From: Aureobasidium sp. EXF-3400
Lineage: Eukaryota; Ascomycota; Dothideomycetes; Dothideales; Saccotheciaceae
Direction: 5' to 3'
Length of the DNA stretch: 64,000 nt
Assembly: GCA_024195585.1 (NCBI GenBank)
Contig: SWBL01000069.1
Coordinates: forward strand, 107,711 to 171,710
The stretch's first letter is position 1. Each line of letters begins with the position of its first letter. The notes beneath the pieces were generated by a model. It saw only the letters and a program-made list of their open reading frames with translations, did not search any database and had not been told where the DNA came from. The position numbers were made by a program, and so were the translations under genes. Shown one piece after another: positions 35,395-47,412 of the stretch.

Positions 35395-38300
35395 ATGGAC
35401 GACTTGTTCGACGTCTTCGATGACGCCCCGCCGTCCAAAAATACAAATCTCACAAGCGATAAACCCACCAAGAAGCGCTCCGCCAACGGCCATGTCAAGA
35501 CTCCCGAACCCGCTGCCGTAAACCAGGACTCTGCCACCCCTGCCGCCGACGCGAACGATGAAGACCATGGTGTTCCAGTGCCTGCCGAGTCCGAGACAAC
35601 AGCAATCGCCTCCGAGTCCAAGCGCCAGAAACGCGACGAACCCGCCCCAGTCGTGACCGACTCCTTTGAAACCGAACAATCCAGAGAAGTTGCTGCCGCC
35701 GCTGGTCTTCAAGCCTCAAAGGACGAGGCAAACGTCGTTCTCTCGCATCAAGTTCGCCATCAAGTCGCCCTTCCTCCGGACTACGATTACATTCCTATTT
35801 CGCAACACAAGCCTCCGCCAAATGGTCCCGCTAAAACATATCCTTTCACCCTCGATCCTTTCCAGCAAGTCTCGATCGCCAGTATTGAAAGAAACGAGAG
35901 TGTTTTGGTCTCAGCTCACACCAGTGCCGGAAAGACGGTCGTTGCCGAGTATGCAGTCGCTCAATGTCTGCGCGAGAACCAGAGAGTCATCTACACCAGT
36001 CCCATCAAGGCCTTGAGTAACCAAAAGTTCAGAGAGTTCCAGGCCGAGTTTGGCGATGTCGGTCTCATGACTGGAGATGTTACTATCAACCCTACAGCCA
36101 CTTGTCTCGTCATGACCACCGAGATTCTGCGTTCTATGTTGTACAGAGGTTCAGAAATCATGCGAGAAGTGGCCTGGGTCATTTTCGACGAAGTCCACTA
36201 TCTCCGTGACAAGTCTCGCGGTGTTGTTTGGGAGGAAACCATCATCCTCTTGCCAGACAAGGTCCACTACGTCTTCCTCTCTGCTACCATCCCCAACTCG
36301 ATGCAGTTCGCCGAATGGATTACCAAAACTCACAACCAACCCTGCCACGTTGTCTACACTGACTTCCGACCTACTCCTCTGCAACACTATCTCTTCCCTG
36401 CTGGCGCAGAAGGTATTCACCTTGTTGTTGACGAGAAGGGCACTTTCCGCGAGGAGAACTTCCAGAAGGCTATGGCAACCATCGCAGACAAGGCTGGAGA
36501 CGACGGTTCTGATCCTATGGCAAAGCGAAGAGGCAAGGGCAAGGACAAGAAGGTGAACAAGGGTGGCAGAAAGGAAGGTCCTTCGGACATCTACAAGATT
36601 GTCAAGATGATCATGATGAAGAACTACAACCCCGTCATCGTTTTCAGTTTCAGCAAGCGCGACTGCGAGAACTACGCTCTTCAAATGAGTCAACTGGCCT
36701 TCAACGACGACAACGAAAAGGCAATGGTAAAGAAGGTCTTCGAGAGTGCCATCGAGATGCTCAGTCCCGAGGACCGTGAATTGCCTCAGATTCAACACTT
36801 GTTACCTCTTTTGCGCAGAGGTATCGGTATCCATCATTCTGGTCTACTTCCTATTCTCAAGGAAACTATTGAGATTCTTTTCCAAGAAGGTTTGATTAAG
36901 GTTCTGTTCGCTACTGAGACATTCTCGATTGGTCTAAACATGCCTGCCAAGACTGTCGTCTTCACCAGTGTACGCAAGTTCGATGGTGTTGCCGAGCGTT
37001 GGGTCACACCATCTGAGTTCATTCAGATGTCTGGACGTGCTGGAAGAAGAGGTCTCGATGAACGTGGTATCGTCATTATGATGATTGACGAGAAAATGGA
37101 GCCAGCAGTCGCGAAAGAAGTCGTTCGTGGTGAGCAAGACAAGCTCAACTCGGCCTTCTATCTCGGCTACAACATGATTCTCAACCTGATGCGTGTGGAG
37201 GGCATTTCACCTGAGTTCATGCTTGAGAGATGTTTCTACCAATTCCAGAACACCGCCAGTGTTGCTGGACTCGAGAAGCAATTGCTCGAGTTAGAGCAGG
37301 AGAGAAACCACATGAGCATCGAAGACGAGCCGACGATCAAGGACTACTACGACCTACGTACACAGCTCAACAACTATGCAAAGGATATGCGCGATGTTGT
37401 GAACCACCCTCAGCACTGCCTTCAGTTCCTCCAGTCTGGCAGACTGGTCAGAATCAAGCACAACGATCATGACTTTGGCTGGGGTGCTGTCGTTAACTTC
37501 GCCAAATGCCGTCCTCCCAAGGGTCAGCCTGTACAAGATCCTCCTAACGCCAGCTCGTATGTTGTGGACGTTTTGCTCCAAGTTGCCAGCGATGTCACCG
37601 TACCTGCTAACAAGAACAACGACGAGCTTCCTCCTGGTGTTCGACCTCCTGTGGCTGGCGAGAAGGGCAAGATGGAAGTTGTACCGGTCTTGCTTTCCAC
37701 TGTCGACGCGATCGGCCATCTTAGAATCTTTTTGCCTACAGACCTGAGATCACCCGAGCAGAGAAACAACGTTCGTAAGGGATTGGAAGAGGTGAAGAGA
37801 AGATTCCCTGATGGTATTGCTATCCTCGATCCTGTCGAGAACATGGGCATCACAGATGAAGGCTTCAAGAAGTTGCTTCGCGTAAGTCAAAGAAGAAATT
37901 CATGACCGTTGCCAGTACTGACAAACACACAGAAAATTGAGATTCTCGAGTCAAGATTGCTCTCGAATCCTCTACATAACTCACCTAGACTGGCAGCTCT
38001 CCACACCCAGTACGAGCACAAGGTTCAGCTTGGCAACAAGATCAAGGAGGTCAGAAAGCAAATCAGTGATGCCATGTCTGTTTTGCAAATGGAGGAGCTC
38101 AAGCACAGACGAAGAGTCCTTCGCCGCTTGGGCTTCATCAACGAAGCAGACGTGGTGCAGCTCAAAGCTCGCGTCGCCTGTGAGATTAGTACTGGTGATG
38201 AGTTGGTACTCAGTGAGCTGCTCTTCAACCGCTTCTTCAACGAGCTTACCCCCGAACAATGCGCGGCTGCCCTCAGTTGTTTCATCTTCGAGGAGAAGAG

Positions 38301-38728
38301 CAATGAGACACCGACGCTGAAGGAGGAGCTCGCCAAACCCTTCCGCGAGATTCAAGCCCAAGCACGCATTGTGGCTAAGATCTCACAGGAGAGCAAGCTG
38401 GCTGTCAATGAGGACGAGTACGTTGAAGGATTCAAGTACCAGCTCATGGAGGTTGTCTACAAGTGGTGCAACGGTGCATCCTTTGCCGAGATTTGGTAAG
38501 TTCTCTCGACAGAACTCTTGATTTACACATGCTAACGTTTTTTACAGCAAAATGACCGACGTGTACGAAGGCAGTCTGATCCGTCTCTTCAGACGTCTCG
38601 AGGAGCTTTTGCGACAAATGGCACAGGCTTCGAAGGTCATGGGAAGTGAGGAGCTCGAACAAAAGTTCGAGACGGCGCTCACAAAGGTGAGACGTGATAT
38701 TGTCGCGGCACAATCGCTGTACTTGTAA
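35395..38728 (+). CDS. MTR4: Mtr4 exosome-associated RNA helicase
   Basis: Three exons, 35395-37881, 37933-38495 and 38548-38728, give 1076 residues, the normal size. Introns are 51 and 52 nt. The N-terminus is disordered and acidic ([10 protein letters not shown]). Ski2-like helicase motifs are complete: motif [10 protein letters not shown] at about 170, Ia [24 protein letters not shown] (DEVH at about 264), [14 protein letters not shown] region [30 protein letters not shown] at about 543. The arch/KOW region follows ([10 protein letters not shown] at about 692), then a helical bundle ending AAQSLYL. Mtr4 unwinds RNA 3'-5' and feeds nuclear RNAs to the exosome, partly within TRAMP. The basic insert [17 protein letters not shown] at about 383-399 is an ordinary feature of fungal Mtr4. 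Confidence 0.96.
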
Positions 38729-39179
38729 GGAAGCGACATAATTGCATAGGGATGTTTTCTTTTCTTCAGGCGTTTGGGCATGAGTTGGCGGTAAAAGCAC
38801 GGGGCGGCGGGCGTTCTTGTTGTTGTCGGTTCAACGAGCGGATGCATATGAGTTCAAGTGAGAAGACATACCAAGAGCTTGATTTAGGGATCAAGCATGT
38901 AGATAGGTAGATCAAATGACGACGAAGACTCCGTCACACGCATGACATGTTATTGGCCATTGGTGTCTGAGAATGCGGTGAAAATGGTGATGACTGAGAG
39001 ACACATGACCACCGGTCTTGGTCTTGGTCGTCGGTCTTTGTGATCCGAGCGTCGGGGTCGAAGTCATTCCAGAATCTTTCAACACCACGACCGATTTTGC
39101 TTTCACACATCTAACGCATTTGTGTGGTGCGCTATTTGTGTGAACATTCAACACAAGCAACTCGTCTCCTACAAACGCA
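38729..39179. other. MTR4 3' flank and STS1 promoter
   Basis: 451 bp between two plus-strand genes. A repetitive gtcttggtcttggtcgtcggtc stretch lies near 39015-39037. No gene seen. Confidence 0.4.
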
Positions 39180-40176
39180 ATGAACTCCGTCATCACCTCG
39201 AACCCACTGTTCGCTCCTCACCTCCTTGGAACACCCCGACCCTCTCCCTCGCGCTCAGGTACGTGCGTCATACCGCCTTCGATCTCACCACATACTAACA
39301 CCACCCATAGAGGGCTTCGGCAGCGACAGAATGTCCAGCCGTAAACGCAAGGCCAGCGAGGACGACCTCGATGACCGTATGTCGGCCTCGCCCACCAACT
39401 CGCCCGCAGTCACCGGTCGCCAGCTCTTCCCCGCCTCGCGATCTACCAAGAGAAGCCGTACCGTCGTCGCCGCTGGTCGTCCGCTTGACCTGCCTCGTCT
39501 TCTCGAAACTCTTTCTCCTGATGAAATGAGAAACCTCCTCCAAAACATCTGCGACCAGAATCCCGCAATTGCCCACGAGGTCGTCACCAAGGCTCCCCGT
39601 CCTAGTATCGAGTCGACTCTTTCCGTCCTGCAAAAGTACGAGACCACCTTCAAGGAGTCTTTCCCCTTCGGCAACCGCCCCTCTTCAGACTACACCTACA
39701 ACCGAGTCCGTCAGCCCATGCTGCAGCTTATCGAAGCTCTCAAGGACTTTACTCCTCACTTCCTCCCTCCAAATGAACCTCAACCCACACTCTCGCTTCA
39801 GTATCTCGATGCCGTTACTCAGATCATCCATCGCCTCCCCACATGGGATACCTTCCAACACAACCATGCTAAATTCGAAGCATATGACGAACTCGCTCAA
39901 GCTTGGGCTCTGGCAATCCGTGAAAGTGCTAAGAGAGGCGGTGGCTTCCACTTGCAATATGCTGGTTGGGACCAGAAGCTTCTCAAGCACAACGAGGAAT
40001 CTGGTGGCAGACTGCAAGACGCTGTCAACGAATTGCGTGCCAACGTTACCTACCTGAACGGCCCAGCTGCTGGTGGCGCCGCTCCCTCCAACTTTGACGA
40101 GCGTGCTGCCATCAGACAGCAAATTCTGTCTGGTACCTATGGTCCTGATGTCTCTGTTGGAGTCGGACGTTGGTGA
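39180..40176 (+). CDS. STS1: Sts1/Cut8 nuclear proteasome tether
   Basis: Two exons, 39180-39258 and 39311-40176, with a 52-nt intron (GTACGT..ACTAAC..ATAG), give 314 residues. The true start lies at 39180 (MNSVITSNPLFAPHLLG), which matches the short hydrophobic leader of this family; the continuous frame from 39226 reads through the intron and is not the protein. Next come an SRKRKASEDDLDD basic/acidic region and a second basic patch (STKRSR), probable nuclear localisation signals. The Cut8 domain spans about 75-280 (LLETLSPDEMRNLLQNIC, DFTPHFLP, LQYLDAVTQIIHRLP, FHLQYAGWDQKLLKHNEES). Family knowledge: it anchors the 26S proteasome at the nuclear envelope and is itself short-lived. Lysines in the N-terminal part would be the ubiquitin sites as in Cut8. 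Confidence 0.92.
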
Positions 40177-40710
40177 GACAGCTGCAAGACTGGTTTTATG
40201 AGCTTCAAGATACCCTGTGGGACACAACTGCCCTTCTTTTTTTCGCTTCTTTTATTTCATTTGTTCTCTCACATTAAGCTGCATTTCCACCCACCTTACT
40301 TTTCACTAGCAGCCATGATGATAGCATTGCGAGGCGTTCTTATTTGCGAAGTGGTTTTCGGCGAAAGGCAAGGCAAGGGTTTAGATAGAACACTCTCAAA
40401 GAGGACTGTGCATAACACAATTGTCCTAAAAACTCGATCAAATTTACAATCAAATGAACAGACTGAAGTCTTACAGTTACCTCTTCCGATCCACGTTTTT
40501 CGACTGGTCCTGCGACTTTCACTTGCTTGCGGGAAGCCACGAAGGGTGTTTGTTCTTGGCTAGCCGACCTTCGTCACTTCCTCATCAACCACTTTCCAAT
40601 ACTTTGGACGGTGCGTCAAGTCTGCCGCGTCAACCGAGTCTTCGTCCTTCTTCTCCTCCACAAGCTCTTCCACTTTTGCGTCTCTGGTGATCACATCCAT
40701 CACCAGCATC
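40177..40710. other. intergenic between STS1 and first DUF7918-type gene
   Basis: 534 bp with T-rich 3' flank and the promoter of the next gene. Short frames here carry no recognisable domain. Confidence 0.4.
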
Positions 40711-41845
40711 ATGGCCATCATCCCAGATGTTCCGCACGTCGTTGTAGACATCGTGGTCGATGGACATTCACTCCCTGAATACCTTGACGAAGACGACGAC
40801 GATTCCGTATCTCCTGACAGCACTATCAAATATGTTGAATGCGTTTCTGGCTCTCACTTCGGCATACGAGTTGATCTCACTGGGATGGAGTTCAAACATC
40901 TCAAACGTGGCAACTCCCTCATCACGGATTACTACCTTGATGGTCAAGTGGTCGCTTGCGCTGTACATCGCTTTCCCCTAGGCCACCAGGCTGTCACTAC
41001 ACGCCCTGCAGCTCGTTACAGGGAGAATGGAACATGGAAAGAGCGAAGCTTCATGTTCGCTGACCTTGTGACTTGTACGTTCGATCCATGTCACGTTGAA
41101 TCTGTCTGACACTTTCTATAGCGGAGGAAGGATTGAGCAATAAATCAAGACCCGACCCCAAGGACTTAGGCACAATCACTGTGAAGCTCTTTTATGCTCA
41201 TTCCAACTGGTCGAGAGAAGCTCCGTTCCTTGATTTTCCGAAAGTCAATGTTGGTCAGGAAGTTGTTCACGAGAAAAACCTCAAAGGTCAAGCCATCTCA
41301 AATCAAGCCAAGTAAGTCAATTACCATGTCTTGAAAGATTTCCAAGTGAGTAACAAGCATAGATTGGGCGAGGAGGTAGCGCTTGGGCACCTTTCGACCG
41401 TTGACTCCAGGCGTCTGGGCAATGCATTCGCAGAGTTCCAATTCCGATACCGTTCGCGCAGTGAGTTCACCCGAGCAGATCGTTCGTCTACAGCACTGAC
41501 CTCAACAGGAGACTTGCAAACTCTCTACCTCATTCCAAGAAGCCCGAGTCCCGTCCCTCTCGAAGATCGTCCGGAGGAGACTCTCAATCGCGAGGAGCTT
41601 CTTGAGCTCCTGCGTAGGCAGAAGGTTGGTCCACGTCTTTTCAGAAACACACTCAAGACTGACTTCAGCAGGCTCGTCAGGAACAGAACATCGCGATCAA
41701 GCAAGAGCTCAAAAGGGAGCGTACTGAAGATGGCGAGAGCGACAACGACCAGATCGTGATCTCTTCCCGCCCACCCGCCAAACAACTGAAGATCTCAACA
41801 GATGCTGACACAGGCATCGACACTATCGACTTGACAGACGCTTGA
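40711..41845 (+). CDS. DUF7918-type fungal protein, upstream copy of a tandem pair
   Basis: Five exons: 40711-41074, 41122-41311, 41363-41460, 41509-41624, 41672-41845, giving 313 residues; introns are 44-51 nt. The N-terminal fold (VVVDIVVDGHSLPEYLDED, then IKYVECVSGSHFGIRVD) continues with an LYAH-like beta region, then a conserved joint RSPSPVPLEDRPEE, a helix LNREELLELLRRQK and a Lys/Glu-rich end. The last residues are GIDTIDLTDA, which match a SUMO-interaction-type motif after an acidic stretch. The last acceptor is a CAGCAG tandem (41668 or 41671), so one Gln may be optional. It is clearly a paralogue of the next gene. The DUF7918 name is from memory; function is unknown. Confidence 0.82.
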
Positions 41846-42223
41846 GATCCTTTCACTCTTTGCTACGATATTATTTTCTATACAGCACTATACCCAGATG
41901 AAGGAACTACATAGCTATGAGGAAGAATGAAGAATATTGCTTTACATGTCACCAAACATTAGAGTCCTGTTTTCCGAATTGGGATGCGCTTACTTCACTT
42001 GTAGACGTCGTAATCTGCTCGCCTCACTGATCCCCTTCTCACTTGACCAAATCCACGCTCCGCTCTCACTCACTCACGCTCTGCCACTATATCTTGGTCT
42101 TGCACTCGCAAACTTCCTCCTCCCACTTCCTTGCTCAGACAACCACCTTGAGCTTCTTCCAACGTCCGTATCTCCTTCTCCAACTTGAACATCAACACAA
42201 ATCTCCTCCACAGCTTCAGCACC
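41846..42223. other. spacer between tandem paralogues
   Basis: 378 bp, with T- and C-rich leader before the second copy (repeated cttcctccc and ctccaac words). No gene seen. Confidence 0.4.
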
Positions 42224-43391
42224 ATGGCTGTTCTGGACGGTCTCCCTGGTATTGAGGTGACTGTTGTCGTTGACGGCGAAGATCTGCACGAATACCAGGA
42301 CGCTGACATGGAAGATGACGAAGACACCGTTACCAAGTACATCGAAGCTGTTGATAACGCCAACTTTGCCATCAAGATCAAGGTCACCAAGGATGCTACG
42401 TTCAAGGGAGATAGTTTGTATTTCAATGTCAATGTCGACGAATTGCACGTCCGTAGTCCGCTCATCAATCGTGTGCGTACACGAGCAGGCACTTACGTCC
42501 GCACGGTAGAAGGCATGCAGGTAGGGTCTCAACGCATGAGAAAACTTAAGTTCAATGCACTTGAGACTGGTGAGTCTACCTACACATCTAGTACATGGCT
42601 GGATCTGACATTCTCAGTCACTGAACACGGCTACGGACTACCTAAAGACATCGAGCGAGTCAAAAACTTGGGCAAGATCGAAGTTCGCATGACCCACGAG
42701 AACATAATCTCGAAAGTACCATCAACATACTGTAATCCCGATTCTAGCAACGAGGGTTTCATCTCGGAGAAAGCTATCAAGGGTCAAGGAGTGACGCATT
42801 GCTACAGGTGTGTCGAGAGCATTCGCAATGGAAAGCTTTCACTGACCTGGTTTCCCTTCAGCTTGGACGAAGAAACTTATGTGTTGGATCTTTCCTCGAG
42901 AGTAAAAACACAGCCTGTTGCAGGAACCAAAGCTCCAGCAGCCGTATTTGTGTTTCACTACAGATCAAAGGGTGCGTCTGAAATACGGAAATCCCAGATT
43001 TTTGCTTACCGTTCGCGTTTGCAGCCTCCCTGAAGGAATCCATGATCATCCCAAGAACACCATCGCCTGTCCCACTCGAAGATCGCCCTGAAGAGGAGCT
43101 CACTCCAGAAGAAATGGCACAATTGGTCCGTCAACTCAAGGTATGGATCAATCATATGTTGCCGAATGGACCAGGATCGTCCTCTAACAGACTTTACAGG
43201 CCAAAGTCGCCAGCACCGCTGCAATCAAGAGAGAGCGCGAAGACGACAACGACAACAACTCTCGTGCCCGCAAGAGAGTTCGCTCGTCAGCTTCAGCTGA
43301 TCCAGTCCATCTCGAGCTCAACGACGATGACACTTTCACCGAAGTCGCCGTTGCACCTAAGGAGAAGACCACCATTGCACTGGACGACTAA
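42224..43391 (+). CDS. DUF7918-type fungal protein, downstream copy of a tandem pair
   Basis: Five exons: 42224-42569, 42618-42807, 42862-42971, 43025-43140, 43200-43391, giving 317 residues. It shares with the upstream copy the start LPGIEVTVVVDGEDLHEYQD, the IEAVDNANFAIKIKV strand, and PRTPSPVPLEDRPEE followed by LTPEEMAQLVRQLK. Exon 2 (190 nt) and exon 4 (116 nt) have identical lengths in both genes, and all intron phases match. Introns 1 (48 nt) and 2 (54 nt) are multiples of three without stops, so the frame 42185-43033 looks like a single exon; comparison with the sister gene and good splice sites show they are introns. The C-terminus (ALDD) lacks the TIDLTDA end of the sister. Function unknown. 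Confidence 0.83.
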
Positions 43392-44154
43392 TCCAGTAGT
43401 ACGAAGATTCAGAAGGTGCTGCCAAACATCAAGAAGCAAACACGAATCCAGGTGGGTTCCACAGAAGGCAAGATGAAGGAGGGAGGCTTCTGACAAGCAT
43501 GATTTTATAAAATCGAGCACAACAAGAGCACATAGAAAGCAAACACTTCTATACTTAGCTCAAGACGAATGACAACAGATATCGTATAAAACTGTCTCCA
43601 ATGATCAAGTAACATGTTTCAACATTGCTGTCGTTGAAGAACCAGTACAGCCCCTTTTTCATGAACAGGGTGACCTTCCCAACTATTGAACATATCGTAA
43701 ATCCTCTCCCATATGCCAAAGATTGTCACAGTATAATCGAAGAAATACACAATAGTACCAGGAATCGGGACTATGGCTATTCAGAAGCGATAATTTGTGC
43801 GGCTCTCAGTGAATATGCCTCCATCTCTGAGAACGTTGTGTTTTATTACAGTGTACACTTTTGCATCTTGCTGTAACTCAGAGTACGATGGGAGTTACAG
43901 ACTTTAGCACAGGGGGAGTAAAAGCGAACTATCAGCGACAAGCTCTGTTGAACATTCAAACTCCAAATGCCAGAAGAACTACAAACCGTTTCTGCAGCTT
44001 CAACCATCGAAAGCCCCCAAGAAGCAAAGAAAAGGGCAAGACGCGAACGACATTCCTCTACGCTCAAAACCCTTGCAGACCTCAAACGCCTCAAAACCCC
44101 AATCACCTCCAAGAAAAACCCAACACTCCCAAAAGCAAGCAAAGCAAACAACAA
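43392..44154. other. convergent 3' flanks with a degenerate repeat
   Basis: 763 bp between convergent stops. It is more AT-rich than its surroundings and holds one copy of a degenerate repeat (43750-43905) also present near 50.5-50.66 kb. A plus-strand frame at 43967-44362 runs antisense into the next gene and is not supported. Confidence 0.4.
43750..43905 (+). repeat. degenerate dispersed repeat, copy A
   Basis: Colinear with 50515-50655: shared blocks in order are aatagtRcc, gcgata, gctctc, atgcctcYa, tctgaRaac/ttgtg, and agtaYgatgRRagttacag followed by actYtagca. Spacing is nearly kept except for one gap of about 19 bases. Many differences are transitions. No coding or terminal repeat is seen, so the element type is unknown. 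Confidence 0.5.
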
Positions 44155-45503
44155 TCAAATCGTCGACAAAATCGTGTGCTCCAACCAAGTAACCGTATCA
44201 TCAAACACCACAACACCAACTTCCCTCTTCCACTCCAACGCCTCTTGTCTCACACCCTCAAACCTCTTTTTCCAGTACTGCAGATCCAAAAAGTCGTCGT
44301 TTGTGTCTAGCATACTGTGTGGAGTGGGAACAATTGACCGAGAAGCAGAAGCAGCTAATTGAGCTCTTCGACCTCCAGAAGCGAAATGCAGAGAACATAA
44401 TTCGAGTGCCAAGGTATCGGCTGCGGCAAAGGCTTTTCGGAGGGCTGTATGTGCCCGTTTGGCCATGCCGGATACGCGGGATAGGAAGCGTGGTGATAGA
44501 GGTAAGTGGGCGTATAACTCTGGGTGTATAGTTAGGTACATGATAACGCGGTCGACGCATTCGTGTACAGCGTGTAGAGCCAAGGCAGTAGTTGATCGCG
44601 GCCAGAGTTTGGTCTTGTGGCCGCGCTCGATCGTGCGGAGGGAGGTGTGAAGAACGTTAGCGACGTGGATTACAGGGTTGGTGTGACGAGCTGGTTCAGG
44701 GTCGGCGATGACTTCGCGGAGGGAGGTGATAGCTGAGGAGATGACAGTGCGGGCATCGGCAGGGCCATCGTCTGTGGCTCTTGGGATCTGGAGCTTGTTG
44801 TTGATGTCGGCGTAGGCAGGTGGGAGTGCTGGCGAGTATGGTCAGCAAGCAAAGAAGGTACGACCGAAGTGGCCCACTTACCTTGACGATCGATGGTTTC
44901 CTTCAACGCCTCAACCTCTTCATCATTGACCTGACACCACTCACGAAGATCTGCCAACAGAAGCGCCTGCATCTGTTCAAGGCTCTCCAGCTCAGCCTGA
45001 TGCTCCCGCTTCATTTCCTTCTGCGTCGTGTTCAACTCCGAGATCTTCAAATACTGACTCTGGATCTCGAGATTCTTCTTCTCAATCTCCAGCTGGTTGT
45101 CTCGCTTCAACTGATTGATGCGTGCACACAAGTCCTGGATCTCGCAACTCTTCTTTTGGATGACGCGTTCGTTGTTGCGGTTGTAGGATGCGACGTTTTT
45201 GTCTTTTTTCTGTTGTTGTCTCTCTGCTCTCTCGCGTCGTGCCTTTGCTACTTCTCCGGCGCTGCAGACTTGTTTCCAGCTGGTGATGCAGTAGCCCTTG
45301 GTTTCCAAGTCATAGGCCTCTTGCTCTTCCTGTGACATGCCTTGCCGGACAAGGTCGTCAACCTCCTGCTGCTCAGCCATCTCCAAGTCGTGACTGGCAG
45401 ACAGCTTGTCGTTATCGAGTACTGGATCGACATCCATGTGATCGATGAATGTTGGTGGAGAAGGAGTTCTCAAAAGCCTGCTTTGTTGCCTGAGGCAGGC
45501 CAT
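44155..45503 (-). CDS. unknown coiled-coil protein (431 aa)
   Basis: Two exons on the minus strand, 45503-44882 and 44828-44155, with a 53-nt intron (GTAAGT..GCTGAC..CCAG). An alternative, unspliced reading stops at 44670. Residues 1-80 are acidic (HMDVDPVLDNDKL, EEQEAYDLETKGY). A coiled coil runs through about 85-205 (EIQDLCARINQLKRDNQLEI, NTTQKEMKREHQAELESLEQ). The C-terminal half is alpha-helical and conserved-looking (TVISSAITSLREVIADPEPA, ECVDRVIMYLTIHPELYAHL, FLDLQYWKKRFEGVRQEALE). There is no membrane segment or enzyme motif. The initiation Met could be residue 23. Not recognised; probably a structural or regulatory fungal protein. Confidence 0.7.
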
Positions 45504-46008
45504 GGATAGTTGCTAAAGACGCGAATTATCTGTGAATATGAGTCTTGATGCGCGTGAGCTGTGAATGTGGACTCCATGCTGGGTGTTGGCCAGGTTATAT
45601 CCAACTCGACCCAAACGTAGCGTGGTACAACACTCGTCAAAGCTCGAACAGCGCAGCATCAACAGCGCAAAGGACGACCGCGCAGCCTACAGTGATCCAA
45701 CGCTTCTAAAGCTTGACATAGACCCATCTTGATCAAGCACATGCGCCTGCGAAAATATAAGAGCAGCTTTAGCGATGAAACGGAAGTAAATCCAGCATTA
45801 ATATGAAGTCAGTTGCCAGTAGTAACGGAAGGTAGTACACGTTCTTCACGTGCAAGCATGAGCGGAAACGGAAATAGAATGAAGAATCAGGATTTTGAAA
45901 CTAGGATTTTGGGTGGGCTGTTATACAAGGGGAATCTCTTTAAGTATGTCGGTCGTGAGAGAGGTCTTGGACCTCTGCAGCAGGAAATAGTCGTACGTAC
46001 AGGGCTGG
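45504..46008. other. promoter of the coiled-coil gene and PCT1 3' flank
   Basis: 505 bp between two minus-strand genes. The small plus-strand frame 45813-46028 is unsupported. Confidence 0.4.
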
Positions 46009-47412
46009 CTAGTTCATTTCGTGGGTGAACTGGGCATCCACTTCGTCTTGAACGTGCTTGCCGGCGCGGCCTCTAGCCGGGTCGGCAGGACTTCTCAAGT
46101 CAGAACTGTCCTCGCCGCTGTCGGGGCTATCAGGTCTAGCATCGCTGAGGGTTCTGCGGTTGCGTTGCATCTGCATGAGGGTTAGTTGAGCTGTCGGTAG
46201 AATAGTTGGCCTTGCGGGGATTTACCCAGCTGCGAACGCTGCCGAGAAGGCCCATAGTGTATCCAGCAGCAAAGTCGCTGTTGCTACCTCTTGAAGCGCC
46301 CTGGCGCAAGTTATAACCAAGGCGGTCAGGGGTCGAGAGGCCGCGAGCTGGGCTGCTGGGTCTGCTGGGTTGCCAGAATTGTCTGAGGTCTCTGCCGAGC
46401 TCTTGACCAGTTGCGGTCCAATTTGTGCGGATCGAGTCGCGCAGCTCGGCGACATGGCGCTTGATGTCGAGCTCGTTCTTCTTGAGCCACGAGATGTTGA
46501 GCTCTTGGCGAGTGGTGCCGCGCTTGAGCTGACGCGCGATGTATTGTTCATAGTCTCTAACAATTCTGCACACAAAAGTCAGTCAGAGCGCCTTTGCCAT
46601 GGTGACTTGCTTGTCTTGTCCTTACTTCGTGATGATTCCAGTGGTGCTGACACCCTCAGTGCGCTGAGTGACCAGGAACATGCCCTTTTCCTTGACTGGC
46701 TTGTAGATGTCGTCACCCTCATCGGCGCCGTAAGGGATATCATCGTGAGCGACGTAGTCAATCTCGTGCTTCTCGAGGAACTCGACATCGACAATCCAGG
46801 GGCAGTCTTCTATGACTTCATCCACCCATTTGCAGTGTCTTACGGTCTCGGCGCGTTCCTTTCCGCTCAGCACAGTCAAACCCTTGCGGCGATGGGTCTC
46901 TTTGTCACCAGTGACACCGACGAGAAGATGGACGTTGGGGAAGGCGGTCTTGGCTTGTTGGAGCTGACGCATGTGTCTAGAATGTGTCAACAAGCTGTCC
47001 CAAGAAAGGTCTCAGAGCAAGCTGCATACCCCATGTGGAACAAGTCAAAGACACCATCGGCATAAATGCGCACAGGGCGTCCTTCAGGAGGAGGATTGGT
47101 CTTGTAGCCGACAGGATCAACCAGGCCAGCCTTGGGAGGAGCTTCCATCTTCATGGTGCCAGCTTCGCCGTTGACACCGAGGTCCTGCTCCTCGTCTTCA
47201 TCGTCCTGAGTGTGGTTTTCTGAGCGAGATCGCTTGTTAGGCAGGTCTTGGTCATTGTCTTCGGATTTTGACGTCTTGAGGCTCTGGGGTGTTTGTTGGG
47301 TGGTGGTGTCCTCTGTGGACGCGTCCTTGGACAAAGGCTGGGGAAGATCGTTGTTGGCTTCAGCAGCGGCATTGGAGCCTACGGTACCAGCCCGCTTGCG
47401 TTTGGGAGCCAT
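46009..47412 (-). CDS. PCT1: choline-phosphate cytidylyltransferase
   Basis: Four exons on the minus strand, 47412-47030, 46976-46626, 46565-46226 and 46170-46009, give 411 residues. The N-terminus is a basic, acidic, disordered arm (MAPKRKRAG), probably nuclear targeting. The catalytic domain has [19 protein letters not shown] with the nucleotide-binding HMGH at 126-129 (split by intron 1), then HCKWVDEV and the [13 protein letters not shown] signature at 233-245. After it come the linker helix and the amphipathic region ([31 protein letters not shown]) used for membrane sensing. It makes CDP-choline from CTP and phosphocholine, the rate-limiting step of the Kennedy pathway. The last intron (55 nt, GTAAAT..ACTAAC..GCAG) adds a 53-residue Ser/Asp-rich tail; without it the protein would end 21 residues after the donor site. 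Confidence 0.95.

Noticed and set aside
39226..40176. Continuous 316-codon frame as the STS1 coding sequence
   Set aside because: It reads through a good 52-nt intron; the family-type N-terminus is in the exon at 39180-39258.
42185..43033. 282-codon single-exon gene
   Set aside because: It contains two in-frame introns, shown by the matching exon plan of the tandem paralogue, and stops early by reading into the third intron.
43967..44362. 131-codon plus-strand frame after the DUF7918-type pair
   Set aside because: It runs antisense into the last exon of the coiled-coil gene and has only low-complexity Lys/Ser-rich sequence.
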